Below, piece by piece: positions 10,656 through 20,773 of a stretch of 64,000 bases of DNA. Positions within the stretch are counted from its first letter, which is position 1. Every line of letters starts with the position of its first letter. Where the stretch lies: positions 1-64,000 of the forward strand of contig JAHDVF020001563.1 in the NCBI GenBank assembly GCA_022606425.2, written 5' to 3'. Source of the stretch: Lepidostoma basale (taxonomy: Eukaryota > Arthropoda > Insecta > Trichoptera > Lepidostomatidae). The notes beneath the pieces are model-generated. The model was not told where the DNA came from, ran no database searches, and saw only the letters and a list, made by a program, of their open reading frames with translations. The position numbers were made by a program, and so were the translations under genes.

Positions 10656-11544
10656 TAAAATTAAATTACAAAAAATTTAGCATTCTGAATCAAGGAAAAA
10701 CAGAAATAAGTTATTTCATTAAAAAAATTATGATCCATTGACTGTATTTTCAACATTTAACAACACGGCTTATATACCGTGGTATTACCACTGCGCCACG
10801 ATACCGTCCTCTTAATACGAAATAAAACGTTAACATATAGAAAGAAACAAAATAGTACTTGGAAACAGCAACTCTTGTTTTATGATTTTGCATCTGTGCA
10901 AGACAGCGTGTAATATTTTGCGCTGCGATATGCAACCACGTTCTGAATCTCGTAAGTAAAATAAAGCCTTTTCATAAAAAAATGTTGCAAGAGCCTACGT
11001 TATTTTAATATATATGTTATTTATAAATAATCCCCATCTACTACAGGCCATTTAATACTTATATTTTTTGTTTTGACTATCCCTAGAGTGAAACTATTCG
11101 TAGTGCTTGCGCGTAATCCTGGTGTAGTGTGCACTTTGTACGACCGAGAAATATTTGATATAATTTTGGAATAAAATCTTTTTCGTTTTGTAAAACAGTA
11201 TATAATATTCAATTGTAAAGAATGTTTAAATATATTTTATAATATAAATCTGGGGATAACAGTTTGGCGTTCCATCAAATTATACATACCACCTCTTTCA
11301 GCGATTTAAGGGGGATAGCCACTGCGATTGGGTGAATTTGTATTTTTTGGAAGATTATATTTTATGAGAATGGCGATGTTCTACCTTTCATGGTATAATT
11401 AAATGACATTTTAAATGCCATAGCATGGCAAAACATGTTATATATAATACATTTAAAAAAATCGGATTAAAATACGTTATGCCTCTTAATATCTCAAGCT
11501 ATTATACTGAGTTTTTATTCCATAATAAATAAATTTATTGTTTC
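10656..11544. other. Unassigned DNA
   Basis: No gene is recognised. Near 11400-11460 a degenerate FB-A right arm (GCCATAGCATGGCAAAACAT) is present. A patch near 10765-10800 looks like the 5' half of a tRNA on the minus strand but lacks a B box. Confidence 0.4.
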
Positions 11545-12100
11545 TTATACAATGAAGTAAAACTCCATATGAAATAATAATAAAGAAAACGCCTGTTTTC
11601 TAGATGTTTACAATATATGTTTTTATGAGAATGACATGTTTCGCACTTCGAAGGCAATTTGATACTTCGTCACCTGAGAGTAAGAAGGTTCCAACTGACA
11701 AAAGTAAAAAGCTGAGAAAAATGAAGTCAAAGTTTTGTTGGTTTCGGGTGGGTATCTTGAAATAAAAGCGTTTTATTCCGATTTCCAGAGATTCTTTTAC
11801 CGAGAAACGTGTAAATTTTGTCTGGCAACAGTTGGAATAATAAAGTTCTAAGTTTAAATGAATCCTTCTTCAGTGAATCGTGTGTTTTGAATGATCAGAT
11901 GGAACTTGATTCTTTTCATAACATCAAAATGACGATACTATTACATGTTTTTTTAATTGTACGTATAGATAAGGTTAGTAAGAACCCTTTTCACGAAAAA
12001 AAGCCAAATGTGAAATTTTGTTAGTTGGAACCCTCTTACTCTCAGGTGACGACTTGTAATACAAGGCTAAATATATAATTCCCATAAAATGAATAAGCAT
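11545..12100. mobile_element. FB-A foldback host of a nested MITE
   Basis: The left arm at 11545-11667 (GAAAACGCCTGTTTTCTAGA, ATGACATGTTTCGCAC) and right arm at 12056-12100 (AAGGCTAAATATATAATTCC) belong to FB-A. A separate 384 bp element sits exactly in the apex and duplicates ACTT on both sides. Confidence 0.7.
11668..12051. mobile_element. 384 bp MITE with 36 bp terminal inverted repeats
   Basis: The terminal inverted repeats start CGTCACCTGAGAGTAAGA and match over 36 bp (11668-11703 and 12016-12051) with two mismatches. ACTT flanks it at 11664-11667 and 12052-12055, a putative 4 bp target duplication. There is no transposase; a 68-codon frame at 11818-12024 is not recognisable. The superfamily is unknown; 4 bp duplications occur in Sola and Chapaev-type elements, but that link is speculative. 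Confidence 0.85.
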
Positions 12101-12354
12101 TATTTATCCACATGTATTAAGGTTTTAATACATTGTATCGACTAGAAACAGCATACTTTATAAAATTTTCAAGCGTGCTATGAAGGTATAAGCGGCAAAA
12201 GCAAAATAATTAACACGGTGTTTGAAAGTAAGCACCAAGTTCATAAACTAGATTTAAAATACACCTCACATAGATACAGTGCACAACTTGAACGCCCAAC
12301 AAGAGGATTGGTACGTGCTAATATGCAATATGTATGCATAACATCAAAGTATAA

Positions 12355-12540
12355 TTGACGACCTTCGTGCCAGAGTGCTAAGAGCTTTGACTGCCATACT
12401 GAAGGTCCCGGGATTGATTCCCGGCGATTGCAGTATGATTTTCACACTGTCTTTGGTCTGGTGTAGAATTCGCGTAACAGAAAATGGCGATAGGTTAGCT
12501 ACCTATCACATGTCATGAGAATCAATTGCTAAAAATAAGT
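12355..12540 (+). mobile_element. SINE-1 copy
   Basis: GACGACCTTCGTGCCAGAGTG (A-box-like), GGGATTGATTCCC (B-box-like), a GTATGATTTTCACACTGTC element, AATTCGCGTAACAGAAAATGG and CATGAGAATCAAT are all in the usual order. It lacks the distal LINE-like tail. Confidence 0.8.
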
Positions 12541-13985
12541 TAAATACAGTAATTTGGTATCAAAAACAAAGAGCATTTAAAAATATGAACTGCTATAGAA
12601 AATAAGTTTATTGGCAACTATAGTAAATACAAAATAACAATTTACCTTACATAAATAAAAACAAGTAAGTACCTAATGTTGACAATGAAAAAATGGAGTG
12701 CCGCCTCGTTGACGCCTATTAAAAAAAAATCTTCTGGCACTGTGTGGTATCTAAATACTCACGATTAAAACCCTTTCCAAAATAAAATAAAATCTGGCAT
12801 AAACTATAAAAACACGCATTGCAGAAGCGATTCGGGCCAGTGGCTGAATGAAATTAATGCTTTAATATTCCCATGAAGATTAACAATGTTACCACTTTTT
12901 TTCGAATACCATTCCCATTCAATACGATAAAACTTCTAAAAATAAAAAGGCTTTAATAATAATATTTTTAAAATAGACTTGACCGACAGCGAAACTTTAC
13001 CACCCAAAAATAAATGTTATTTTAAAGCATAAAAAAATAATATACTTTAATTACTCGTACAGTAAAAAATACGTAAGGTTTTAAAACTTTGTAATTTTAT
13101 ATGTTTTATTTGCAAACTTCAAAGACGAGATTGTTTTAATGTCCTCTCGAATCTATACGTATGTTTATCAAGGCGTATTGTTATATTTATAACTCTGGGT
13201 CCTGACAATCTGACAGCTGTCAAATGTCTTTGCAACTTTTTCGAAACAATTAATAAACTTAAACAATTTTATTGTATTATGTATTATAATTATGAATTTT
13301 TAGGTTTACGTATTATAAAATGTGTGGTTAATGTATTATGAGTTTTGAGTTACATTGATAGATTATTTTGATCATTTTACATACCAAAGCTGTATACACA
13401 CTATATTATACAATTCGATGTGCGTTCAATATATTACTAGTACTTTTATAAAGTAAGCACACTGAAGGAAAAGCCTATACGTAATTTACAAATGATCCGC
13501 ACGAGGAGAGAGGTTAGACAGAGTAAAATTGACATACCGGCACTGCGGAAACACAAATGTTTTATATTAAAATGTTTGTAACACATATGTAAAGAGTAAT
13601 AATACAATCGTTGTCGTATTTTACATTAATTTCATATTTACAATCGAAATAAACTACAAAATAACGGCCCAGAATAGCTCCATGTTGCAAATATTATCTA
13701 TGTGTTTACGGCCTGGTAAATACTTTCAAACGGCATTGGATTGTTAAGCAATTTCAATATTTGGTTTGAATAGTTCTTTGTCTATTGTGTTTTTTTGGGC
13801 TATTCAAAATAATATCGTCTACCAGACGCAGACTGCAGACTGAAGAGAGCAAAAACAAACGGGGATTTATAAAAATGTCTCCACATTTCCACATACCATG
13901 TCGCATGTCGTCTGCGTTATTTAGTACCGGCTGTCCGCGGATTCCTGGATCGGTGGGACTTCTCTCGCATTCTATACGTTATTAC
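12541..13985. other. AT-rich unassigned DNA
   Basis: No gene, RNA or clear repeat family is recognised. A 72-codon frame at 13785-14003 has no family resemblance. Confidence 0.5.
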
Positions 13986-14035
13986 ACCAACTATAAATTA
14001 TAAGGCCAACTATAAATTATTAGGCCAACTAATAA
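13986..14035. repeat. Short tandem repeat, ~20 bp unit
   Basis: CCAACTATAAATTATAAGG, CCAACTATAAATTATTAGG and CCAACTAATAAATTCTCTG follow one another: about 2.5 copies with increasing divergence. Confidence 0.75.
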
Positions 14036-14099
14036 ATTCTCTGACAAACTATGCAATAATGTTCGACCGCATAAAAAAATTAAAAAAAAATATTTGTGG

Positions 14100-14400
14100 C
14101 TAAATAAACGTTGTTGTTATGGTTGAATTCAGTTTTAGATATTTGTAAATATCATACTTTTTATTTGTCTTTTTCTTTTTATATATACTTTTTACATACA
14201 ACACTATTAAAATATTGTTTCGGACAACCAGTTTTATACTTTTTATACCACTTTTATATCTGACCATGTTCGACAGCTTGCTGTCATCTTCTGGTCAGAC
14301 CAGAAGATGGCAGCAAGCTGCCGAAATCGGCCGACGCGACGATAAACACTAGTGAAAGCACACTAAATATATAATAATAAAGAAATTTTGTATCCATTTT
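14100..14400. mobile_element. FB-C-related fragment with a strong hairpin
   Basis: TTATTTGTCTTTTTCTTTTT, a TACAACAC stretch and TTTCGGACAACCAG match the left arm of FB-C (15835). Within it, 14274-14296 and 14298-14320 form a 23 bp near-perfect stem around a single base (GTCATCTTCTGGTC / GACCAGAAGATGGC). No right arm of FB-C follows. Confidence 0.65.
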
Positions 14401-14783
14401 ATTTGTTTTCATCATTTAAAATGAACATACATAGAAATTTCAATTAAAATTTTTAATTATCCTACCATAGATTAAAACAATATGAGCCTACCACATTTTA
14501 AGAACCATAGAGAAAAAAGCTCTTATCATGAATGGATTATGTAAGTATATATTGTAATATATTATTGTTTACTATGGTATTTTCAAATGAATAAATAAAT
14601 AATAAATTAAATTTTAGACGTGATTAAAGAAAAATTAAAATACATAAAAGTATTTTGAATGTCTCTCTTTATTAGAAGTATATTTAAAAATAAAAATTAA
14701 ATTATCGATAGAAATACGCTAGAATTTGGACTGAAACAATTAACATGCTTAACTTATAGAATTTATTCAATTTTGTATCAAAA

Positions 14784-15206
14784 CACATTAAGCATTTTTA
14801 TGTAATAAGACTCCAAGACACATTTTGAATTAACGTGCTTTTTCATTTAATGTTAAATAAACTTTTCGACCGATTAAATAAATTTATTTCTAAAAATAAA
14901 CAATTTTACAGTTCATAATGTTATATTTCCTCACCTCCACATAAAAAACTTAACGCGGGTATATTGTATAAAAAAGACATTAATCATTTTTAAGCAATAA
15001 GATTCCAATACACATTTTCAATTAACGTGTTTTTTCAACCAATGTCAACTAACGAAAGTTTCAGTAAATATTTATAGTATATATGGTACTTTTCAGTTAA
15101 TTTCTAAAAATAAACAATTTAATGGTTCAAAGTGTAATATTTCACTTCGTATTTATTAGTCATTTTTCAATATTTCCTCCCCTTCGCATAAAAAGCTTGA
15201 CGCGGG
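14784..15206. repeat. Diverged tandem duplication
   Basis: Copy one is 14784-14959 and copy two 14977-15206. They share AATAAGA.TCCAA.ACACAT, AATTAACGTG.TTTTTCA, TTTCTAAAAATAAACAATTT and CATAAAAA.CTT.ACGCGGG in the same order. The second has about 55 extra bases. There is no coding frame, so it is an old segmental duplication of unknown function. Confidence 0.7.
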
Positions 15207-15400
15207 CTCCCACTTATATCTGTGAATAACGGCCCGCGGACTATCTGCCCTTTTTAATTTCCTCTTGCGCCGTCCCTGCCCCCCTCCGCCCGCGGCCGGA
15301 ATGTCCCGTTGACAGTTGTATTCGGCAAACATTTCCGCTCACCCATTACAAGAACGCCCCCTGAACGGGACTTGGGACGCGTGCATACAAATGCGGGTAG
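15207..15400. other. GC-rich island, candidate conserved non-coding DNA
   Basis: A block rich in CG dinucleotides (CCCCCCTCCGCCCGCGGCCG at about 15280) lies in otherwise AT-rich DNA. No frame, repeat family or RNA is recognised. A regulatory role is only inferred from composition. Confidence 0.35.
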
Positions 15401-15544
15401 GTGAAACGTATTATTTTATTAGCAATAAAATAATCAGTACAATGGGAAAAAAATAAGAACAGAAACACATGTAGCGAATGAAAAAAAAATTAAATAAATA
15501 TAATAAAACTTAGTATTACAACACTTTGTATATAAGAATATAAA

Positions 15545-15790
15545 GACCTTAAAGCACAGGAATCTCGAATACTTCGGCCAAATTATGAGAAACAGTAAGA
15601 TGAGAAGAAATAGAGAAGAAACAAGGTGCTGCAAATGATTATTCAAGATAAAATTAACGGAAAACGAAGTGTCGGAAGAAGAAGAAAATCCTGAATAGAA
15701 CACCTTCTATAATAGTTCAGTTGCAGCACAACATCCCTGTTTAAAGCTGCTGTATCAAGGATAGAAATATCAAGGAAAGATAGTTGTCCA
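15545..15790 (+). mobile_element. LINE C-terminal remnant (L-GKR)
   Basis: The plus strand shows KVLQMIIQDKINGKRSVGRR, followed by RKS, a stop region, then TTSLFKAAVSRIEI. The KING-KR..GRRR pattern and the following TTSLF-AAV helix are typical of a LINE C-terminus. A second scrap of the same end lies at 31508-31550. The 89-codon minus frame overlapping it is a shadow. Confidence 0.7.
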
Positions 15791-15834
15791 ATACAAGAAG
15801 AAAAATACGAAAATGGATAATAACTACTTTCAAG

Positions 15835-16245
15835 ATTCTATTTGTCTTTTTTTTTTATACTTTGTAAATAACACCAACTTTAAAAAAAATAATATTAAAT
15901 ATCAGACATGTTTCGGACATCCCGGTCCTTCCTCATTGATATTATAAAGATATTTAAAATATTATAAAATTGTTTACAAATAAGATCAGTTTTGACAGAT
16001 GTTCTAATAATTTATTTTAATAATTAATAATTTTTTTATTTATAACATCTGTCAAAACTGATCATATTTGTAAACAATTTTATATTATAATATTTTAAAT
16101 ATCTTTATAATATCACTGAGGGAAAACCGGGTTGTCCGAAACATGTCTGATATTAAATTTTAATTTATTTTAAAGTTAGTGTTGTATATACAAAGTACAT
16201 AAACAAAGATAAAAGACAAATAAAACATCTAAAACACAAAATATG
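15835..16245. mobile_element. FB-C foldback, complete
   Basis: Arms of about 190 bp face each other: TACTTTGTAAATAACACCAA, GACATGTTTCGGACATCC, CCTTCCTCATTGATATTA, and GATCAGTTTTGACAGATGTT on the left, with inverse partners on the right ending TTGTATATACAAAGTACAT. The inner GATCAGTTTTGACAGATGTT stem is perfect. The centre is AT-rich. It is non-coding and would form a long RNA hairpin if transcribed. Confidence 0.85.
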
Positions 16246-16733
16246 GCGAACATAATAGAAATATCAAGATGTTCGATCGAAATATTTAAATAAAGTAATT
16301 TTAAAAGAGTTATAATTCGAATATAATTTAAAGAAGAGATTCTCAGATTCACATGTCAACCCAGATTTGGGCACAATTTAAATTGAAAGAGCGAAAATGG
16401 AGGTAAGAACTTAAAAAGTATTCCAACAATCTGGCAATGTTTGATTATAAAATTATTTAACTTTATGCCTATTTACTCTATTTTACAGTTTGACGTAAAT
16501 GTTTAGTGTTACTAAATGTCTTGTTTAAGTGTATTACTTCTTCGGGTATTTTATTGTAAATTTTACGACTAAACAATGTGTATAAAAAAAGGTTCGGAGT
16601 AATCGGACATCATCACAATGATACTGTAATTAACAGTTTTTAAATATCGTACAACTGTGTGTTGAAAGAATTTTTAAAATATAAACAAATAATCATATAA
16701 GTAATGAAAATAATATAAAATAAAAAACAAAAT
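16246..16733. other. Unassigned AT-rich DNA
   Basis: Nothing is recognised apart from a short GGACATCATCACAATGATAC near 16606 that echoes foldback apex motifs. Confidence 0.4.
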
Positions 16734-16835
16734 GTCTTCGACCAATTTTAGCACCTCGCTGCTATGTTCTGGTTCAGAAGCTGCCAAAACCTGTCGAAGA
16801 CACAAACATTAGTGAATTTTAACGAAATAAACGTT
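16734..16835. repeat. Hairpin related to FB-C
   Basis: GTCTTCGACCA at the left pairs with CTGTCGAAGAC at the right across a centre containing GCTGCTATGTTCTGGTTCAG and AAGCTGCC. The wording (CTGGT, AAGCTGCC) echoes the hairpin at 14274-14320. Confidence 0.45.
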
Positions 16836-16864
16836 TAAAAAAGTTTTTTCTTTATTAATTTCAT

Positions 16865-17161
16865 AATGAGGCGAGCTAGAGTTGACAGGGAATTGTTATC
16901 AACTATCAAGAATCGAAAGATATCACATCTGGGTCATATACTGCGTGGGGAAAAGTACCACCTCCAACTGATATTGGAGGGGAAAATTGAGGGACGCCGA
17001 GGCCCCGGAAGGAGACAAATGTCCTGACTGCGAAACGTGAGGGAGTGGACCGGCATCCGAAGTGTGGAGGAGCTGTTCCGAGCGGCGCAGGACAGGGACA
17101 GGTTCGCCGAGGTGATCGCCAACGTTGGGGGGACCCGACAGGGCACTTGAAGAAGAAGAAG
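16865..17161 (+). mobile_element. L-GAA1 LINE copy with target duplication
   Basis: The plus strand encodes RRARVDRELLSTIKNRKISH, LGHILRGEKYHL, GRRGPGRRQMS and REWTGIRSVEELFRAAQDRD, ending VIANVGGTRQGT, TGA, then a GAA tail. One stop (W to TGA) follows QMS. A duplication AATTTCAT lies at 16857-16864 and 17162-17169. The stop codon overlaps the tail, so there is essentially no 3' untranslated region. Confidence 0.9.
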
Positions 17162-17169
17162 AATTTCAT

Positions 17170-17954
17170 TATATATAATGGATTTCTAGAAATTTCAAAT
17201 AATACTTTTTTTTTTTAAATAATAATATGTTGGAGATTGATCTTGATTTAACACAAATTTAATTAGTTATAAGTCTCGAAGAATGTTTATTGTACAATGA
17301 ATTTATATATTGAATCATGCTGAAGGATTAATGAACACTTCCAACAAATGTTAAACAATGACCTGTTCTGTATCCTTAGTTTCAAGATAAAACACCTCCA
17401 TAATGCTAAAGTATTTAGGATCTAACTAATTACGCCCTGCGAGAACAAAAAAATTACATAAATAGCTCCGTACAAACACAACTCACCAATTAGATTATAA
17501 CCCGACTTCTGTGAACATTTTTCATTCGTAGTTCAGCGTGTAGGCTTTTAGTTTAACGACCGGTCGTCCATTTCGCATTTAGGAGCGTGTCAGCGGCCGC
17601 GGGGGGCGCGGCGGGCGGCTGGCCCCGCCGGGGGGCGCGCATCTCCGCAGCTTTGCATGGAGACCACTGCCAAAGTGCTCCGCGTTTACTACCCGCATAC
17701 CAAAACACACTAAAAATTGAATTATTCTGCCACATGCATCATCTTTTAAGGCCGGCGTTTTTATACTAGGTTAGTTCTTACGGTCCGATCGTATAAAATG
17801 AAACTGTTTTTATATTCATTTCATATTCGAATTAAAAAATTAAATTTTATCATAGTTACTACGAACGAATATCTGTTTTCAAGAAAGTTTATGATATTTA
17901 ATTGGAATCCCAGAGAAGGCAAGCGGATACCACTCTAGATATTTTTCCCCAGGT
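17170..17954. other. Unassigned DNA with a GC-rich island at 17540-17760
   Basis: The block at about 17580-17650 contains GGCCGCGGGGGGCGCGGCGG and is followed by GCTTTGCATGGAGACCACTG. Opposite-strand 60-codon frames across it are composition artefacts. It may be conserved non-coding DNA or a degraded GC-rich element. Confidence 0.35.
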
Positions 17955-18022
17955 CATCACTATGTAAAAGGGTGATAGTCAACGTTAGGGAGACCTGACA
18001 GGACACAGAAAGAAGAAGAATG
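17955..18022 (+). mobile_element. L-GAA1 LINE, 3'-end scrap
   Basis: It has a GATAGTCAACGTTAGGGAGA, CCTGACAGGACAC sequence and an AAAGAAGAAGAA tail, matching the IANVGGTRQGT end of L-GAA1. Confidence 0.65.
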
Positions 18023-18062
18023 GGAATAACATATTTCGCCTTTCTAAGAGACATTATCAAGG
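18023..18062. mobile_element. FB-A apex scrap
   Basis: GGGAATAACATATTTCGCCT and a CATTATCAAGG stretch match the inner part of the FB-A left arm. The CR1/L2-like LINE end follows directly. Confidence 0.55.
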
Positions 18063-18475
18063 ACATTCAATAATGCCTAGTAATAAAGTAAGGAGGAAAT
18101 CCACACTTCGCTCGGCGAACTCCTCGGCAATAGAAAGATTAGTTGAGCCAAAGCGTTGCCCTAGTACAAATTTCGGGGATCGAGCGTTTGCGGTAGCCGG
18201 CCCATCAGCTTGGAACAATCTTCCTTCACACCTCAGATGCATAAATGATCCGACAGATTTCAGTTCTAAGCTGAAAACCCATCTTTTTCATATTTCATTT
18301 CCAATTTAAAACCTGCATATTTTGTTATATTATACTTTCTAATCGATCGCGAATATCAATCAGATGCCGCGTTCACATATAGATTTAAAACACGTCTTAA
18401 TGCGCCCTTGAGGTGATTACATCACAAAAACGCCGCTTTAAAAGTTAGCATATTATTATTAAAGTAGTTTATAAA
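18063..18475 (+). mobile_element. CR1/L2-like LINE, 3' end
   Basis: The ORF end at 18073-18309 reads RKSTLRSANSSAIERLVEPK, then FGDRAFAVAGPSAWNNLPSH and FSSKLKTHLF. The FG.RAF.VAGP.AWN.LP motif is the characteristic C-terminus of CR1/L2-group LINE reverse transcriptases. About 165 bp of 3' untranslated region follows, with a shared end motif (GCGCCCTTGAGGTGATTACA, then CGCCGCTTTAAAAGTTAGCA) also found on the minus strand at 47860 and 63650. Confidence 0.85.
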
Positions 18476-18479
18476 AAAA

Positions 18480-18740
18480 ACTTCGTTTTATTTAATTATT
18501 TGCAATATTTACTACGAATGAAAACGTCCGTTTACAAGAAATTTATTATATTCTATGGAAATAACATGTTTCGCCTTTTTGAGGCATTATCAATGACATT
18601 CGATGATGCCTCAGCAAGGCTAAATATTTCATTCCAATAAAACACAATAAAACTTGTAGAAAACTGACGTTTTAAATTTTATTCATTATTTACCATAATG
18701 GGGAGTTCTACATCATTTTTCAAGTAACAGTTAATAAAAA
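18480..18740. mobile_element. FB-A foldback, compact complete copy
   Basis: The left arm (ACGAATGAAAACGTCCGTTT, ATAACATGTTTCGCCTTT, GGCATTATCAATG) and right arm (GATGCCTCAGCAAGGCTAAA, AAACTGACGTTTTAAA, GGGGAGTTCTACATCATTTT) are both present with almost no spacer. Confidence 0.8.
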
Positions 18741-19124
18741 TTACCATATTATGAAACGATCTTACTATGTATACGAGTATATGCGTTTTACGGGTAATTT
18801 TTTTTAACCCTTTACCTGTTCTTTTTTTGTCAAAAGCTGTACAACGACATGTGATATTTTAACTACATCCAACTGAATTCGTGTGTATCTAGAATAATTA
18901 ATAATTTTTCTTATTTCTTTTGTTTCAGGTAAGAGTAACGTCCACTCAACTGTTGCTCAGATAAAAAAAAAGGAGTACCTACCCCATTGACAAATGGTAA
19001 GAATCAATACTGAAATCACCAAACAAAAATCAGCAGTTTTGTTTTTGTATTCCCAGATGTAATTTTTCTATAATATATAGAACGAAAAATATAATAAAAT
19101 AGAATTGTTGTAATAAAAACAATT
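18741..19124. other. Unassigned DNA
   Basis: No gene or repeat is recognised. A TTTTGTTTCAGGTAAGAG near 18918 resembles splice signals but has no adjoining open frame, so no exon is called. Confidence 0.4.
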
Positions 19125-19610
19125 AACAAATAATCGTGTGAAAAGAATGCAACGTCTGTTTTCTAGAAGTTCTATTTTATTTTATGGGATTGATGTGTTT
19201 CACTTTACAAAGGCATTATTAAAATGAAAAGAATGGTCAAAAAGTTTTATTCAAGCGTGTGAATGGAAAAAGAAGCCGAGAACGGCCGAGGAAAACATAG
19301 CATGACCAAATTAATCATTTACTAAAAGGCGGCCACGTTTGAAAACGGAAAAATCGGCGAGCATGCATCTTACGATGTACGAATATAGAGGAAGCTCGCG
19401 AGGTATGAAAGGATAGAACAGTGATGCGGTTCATCCTGTCTGCCTACTCCTCTGAGGAAACAGAGTGATGGTTAGTTAGGCCATTATAACCCAATGTAGA
19501 TCATATATAAGGGAGTCAAAACATGTTATTCCCATAAAATAAAATAAAATTTATAGATAACGGATATTTTCATACCATCATTCAGATCATTGTTCAAGAA
19601 ATAAATAACA
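19125..19610. mobile_element. FB-A foldback split by a LINE
   Basis: The left arm (AACGTCTGTTTTCTAGAAGT, TTGATGTGTTTCAC, GGCATTATTAA) ends near 19222 and the right arm resumes near 19480 (AAACATGTTATTCCCATAAA, then AACGGATATTTTCAT). The LINE between them is a later insertion. Confidence 0.7.
19223..19479 (+). mobile_element. L-TTAG LINE, 3'-end copy inside FB-A
   Basis: It encodes a KRMVKKFYSSVNGKRSRERP-like region, then HDQINHLL and the decayed C-terminus to SAYSSEETE, TGA and a short GTTAGTTAG tail. It is 5'-truncated to about 257 bp and sits in the apex of FB-A. Confidence 0.8.
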
Positions 19611-19624
19611 ATAATTATAGTTAT

Positions 19625-19852
19625 TAATTCTTTCCTGAGCAATAATGTAAAACTCCATTAAATAATTAATACTTTTGAAAAAGTCTGTTTTTTAGAAGTT
19701 TTATTGCAGTTTATGAGAGTGACATTTAAATGTACATACATTTGATAATGCCTTGGAAAGGTCAAACATATCATTCTCATTAACTAAAAAAATAGAAAAC
19801 AAGTATTCATTCATATTTATTATTTAATGAAATAAACTTGTATTATATTAGT
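19625..19852. mobile_element. FB-A foldback, degenerate complete copy
   Basis: The outer ends (CTGAGCAATAATGTAAAACT on the left) and inner parts (GAGAGTGACATTTAAATG, TTGATAATGCCTTGGAAAGG, CATATCATTCTCATTAAC) are inverted relative to each other. It is more diverged than the 18480 copy. Confidence 0.6.
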
Positions 19853-19864
19853 TAGAGTTAGATA

Positions 19865-20121
19865 GTTTCAATCCTGGGATTGGTTTGCAGCAATTTCTTC
19901 TATTCTTCTCTTCCATTCTTCCCTCTCTTGTGCGGCTCTTTTGAAATCTGCATATGATGAGCAGCGCACGTTTACCAACAGGTCCTCCAGGTACTCTCGG
20001 CGTGGGCGTCCTATAGAGTTTGTCCCCTCGGTCATACCCTCCATTATGGCATGCGAGAGACCTTCTTGACGTATTATATGGCCGATCCATCTTGCACGCC
20101 TTTCGGACAAGGTCCTGAGCA
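19865..20121 (-). mobile_element. L-NQSQD LINE, C-terminal copy
   Basis: The minus strand reads LLRTLSERRARWIGHIIRQE, GLSHAIMEGMTEGTNSIGRP, RREYLEDLLVNVRCSSYADF, KRAAQEREEWKRRIEEIAAN and QSQD, then TGA at 19870-19868. It is the C-terminus of an RTE-like LINE downstream of the catalytic domain. The frame is open throughout, so this copy is young. Its last ~25 bases are shared with SINE-1 tails at 34.5 and 52.9 kb. Confidence 0.9.
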
Positions 20122-20149
20122 GATCGATATATATTAACAAATAATAGTG

Positions 20150-20340
20150 GGACACGATTGTAATGTTTTGTATATATAAGGCATTATTAAATGTATCATT
20201 TGATTATTTTGGCTTAACGAGGCGAAATATGTCATTCCTAAAAAATTAAACATCTATTGTAGAAAACAGACGTTTTCATTCGTATTAATTATATAATCAT
20301 CGTTATTTTTGCGCAGTGGATAAACCGTTTAGTAACAGTT
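20150..20340. mobile_element. FB-A foldback, mostly right arm
   Basis: GAGGCGAAATATGTCATTCC, GTAGAAAACAGACGTTTTCA and TTCGTATTAATTATATAATC make a good right arm. The left arm is degenerate (AAGGCATTATTAAATG). Confidence 0.6.
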
Positions 20341-20772
20341 TTAAGACGCCCACCTGTCAAGATTGTGAAAACTTTCTGAAAGTCGGAGCGCGCATGCTAA
20401 TAAGCCCTGCTTTCGCCGGCCCCCGGAGTCCGCCTTCCTTAGTATCGGTGATGCAGTTATAACTTCACACGGCAGCTGTTGATTCAATTGTTTTCAACTT
20501 TGTTATTTATTCCCGAAAGGCGCAAAGTTGGAGATGCTCCTGGAAAATATTGTTCGAGTTATTACGCCATAACTCGCCGGCCGAGATTCATCTCGCGCGT
20601 CCCGCCACACTATCGTGACAATGGTGACAGCACTCGCAGTCAATTAGTGTAACTTTTGAATTAAATAACTTTCGAGTGGAAATCTGTAATGGCGTCCCGT
20701 GCGGGCTCTATTTTAAACATGTCTCGTGATTTGATCCAGACCCTCTGTATTTCATGTAAATTTATTTATTTT
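20341..20772. other. Repeat-free moderately GC-rich block
   Basis: At 20380-20700 the composition shifts to balanced GC, with features such as GCCGGCCCCCGGAGTCCGCC, CACACGGCAGCTGTTGATTC and CCATAACTCGCCGGCCGAGA. No long frame, RNA or repeat in this window matches it. Such blocks in insect intergenic DNA are often conserved regulatory DNA, but that is inference from composition. Confidence 0.4.
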
Positions 20773-20773
20773 T

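Noticed and set aside
10765..10805. Minus-strand tRNA-like start (GTGGCGCAGTGGTAA)
   Set aside because: No B box follows at the right distance and no cloverleaf can be drawn, so I do not call a tRNA or SINE.
18900..18945. Pyrimidine tract, CAG and GTAAGAG resembling splice sites
   Set aside because: There is no adjoining open frame or conserved exon; such words occur by chance in AT-rich DNA.
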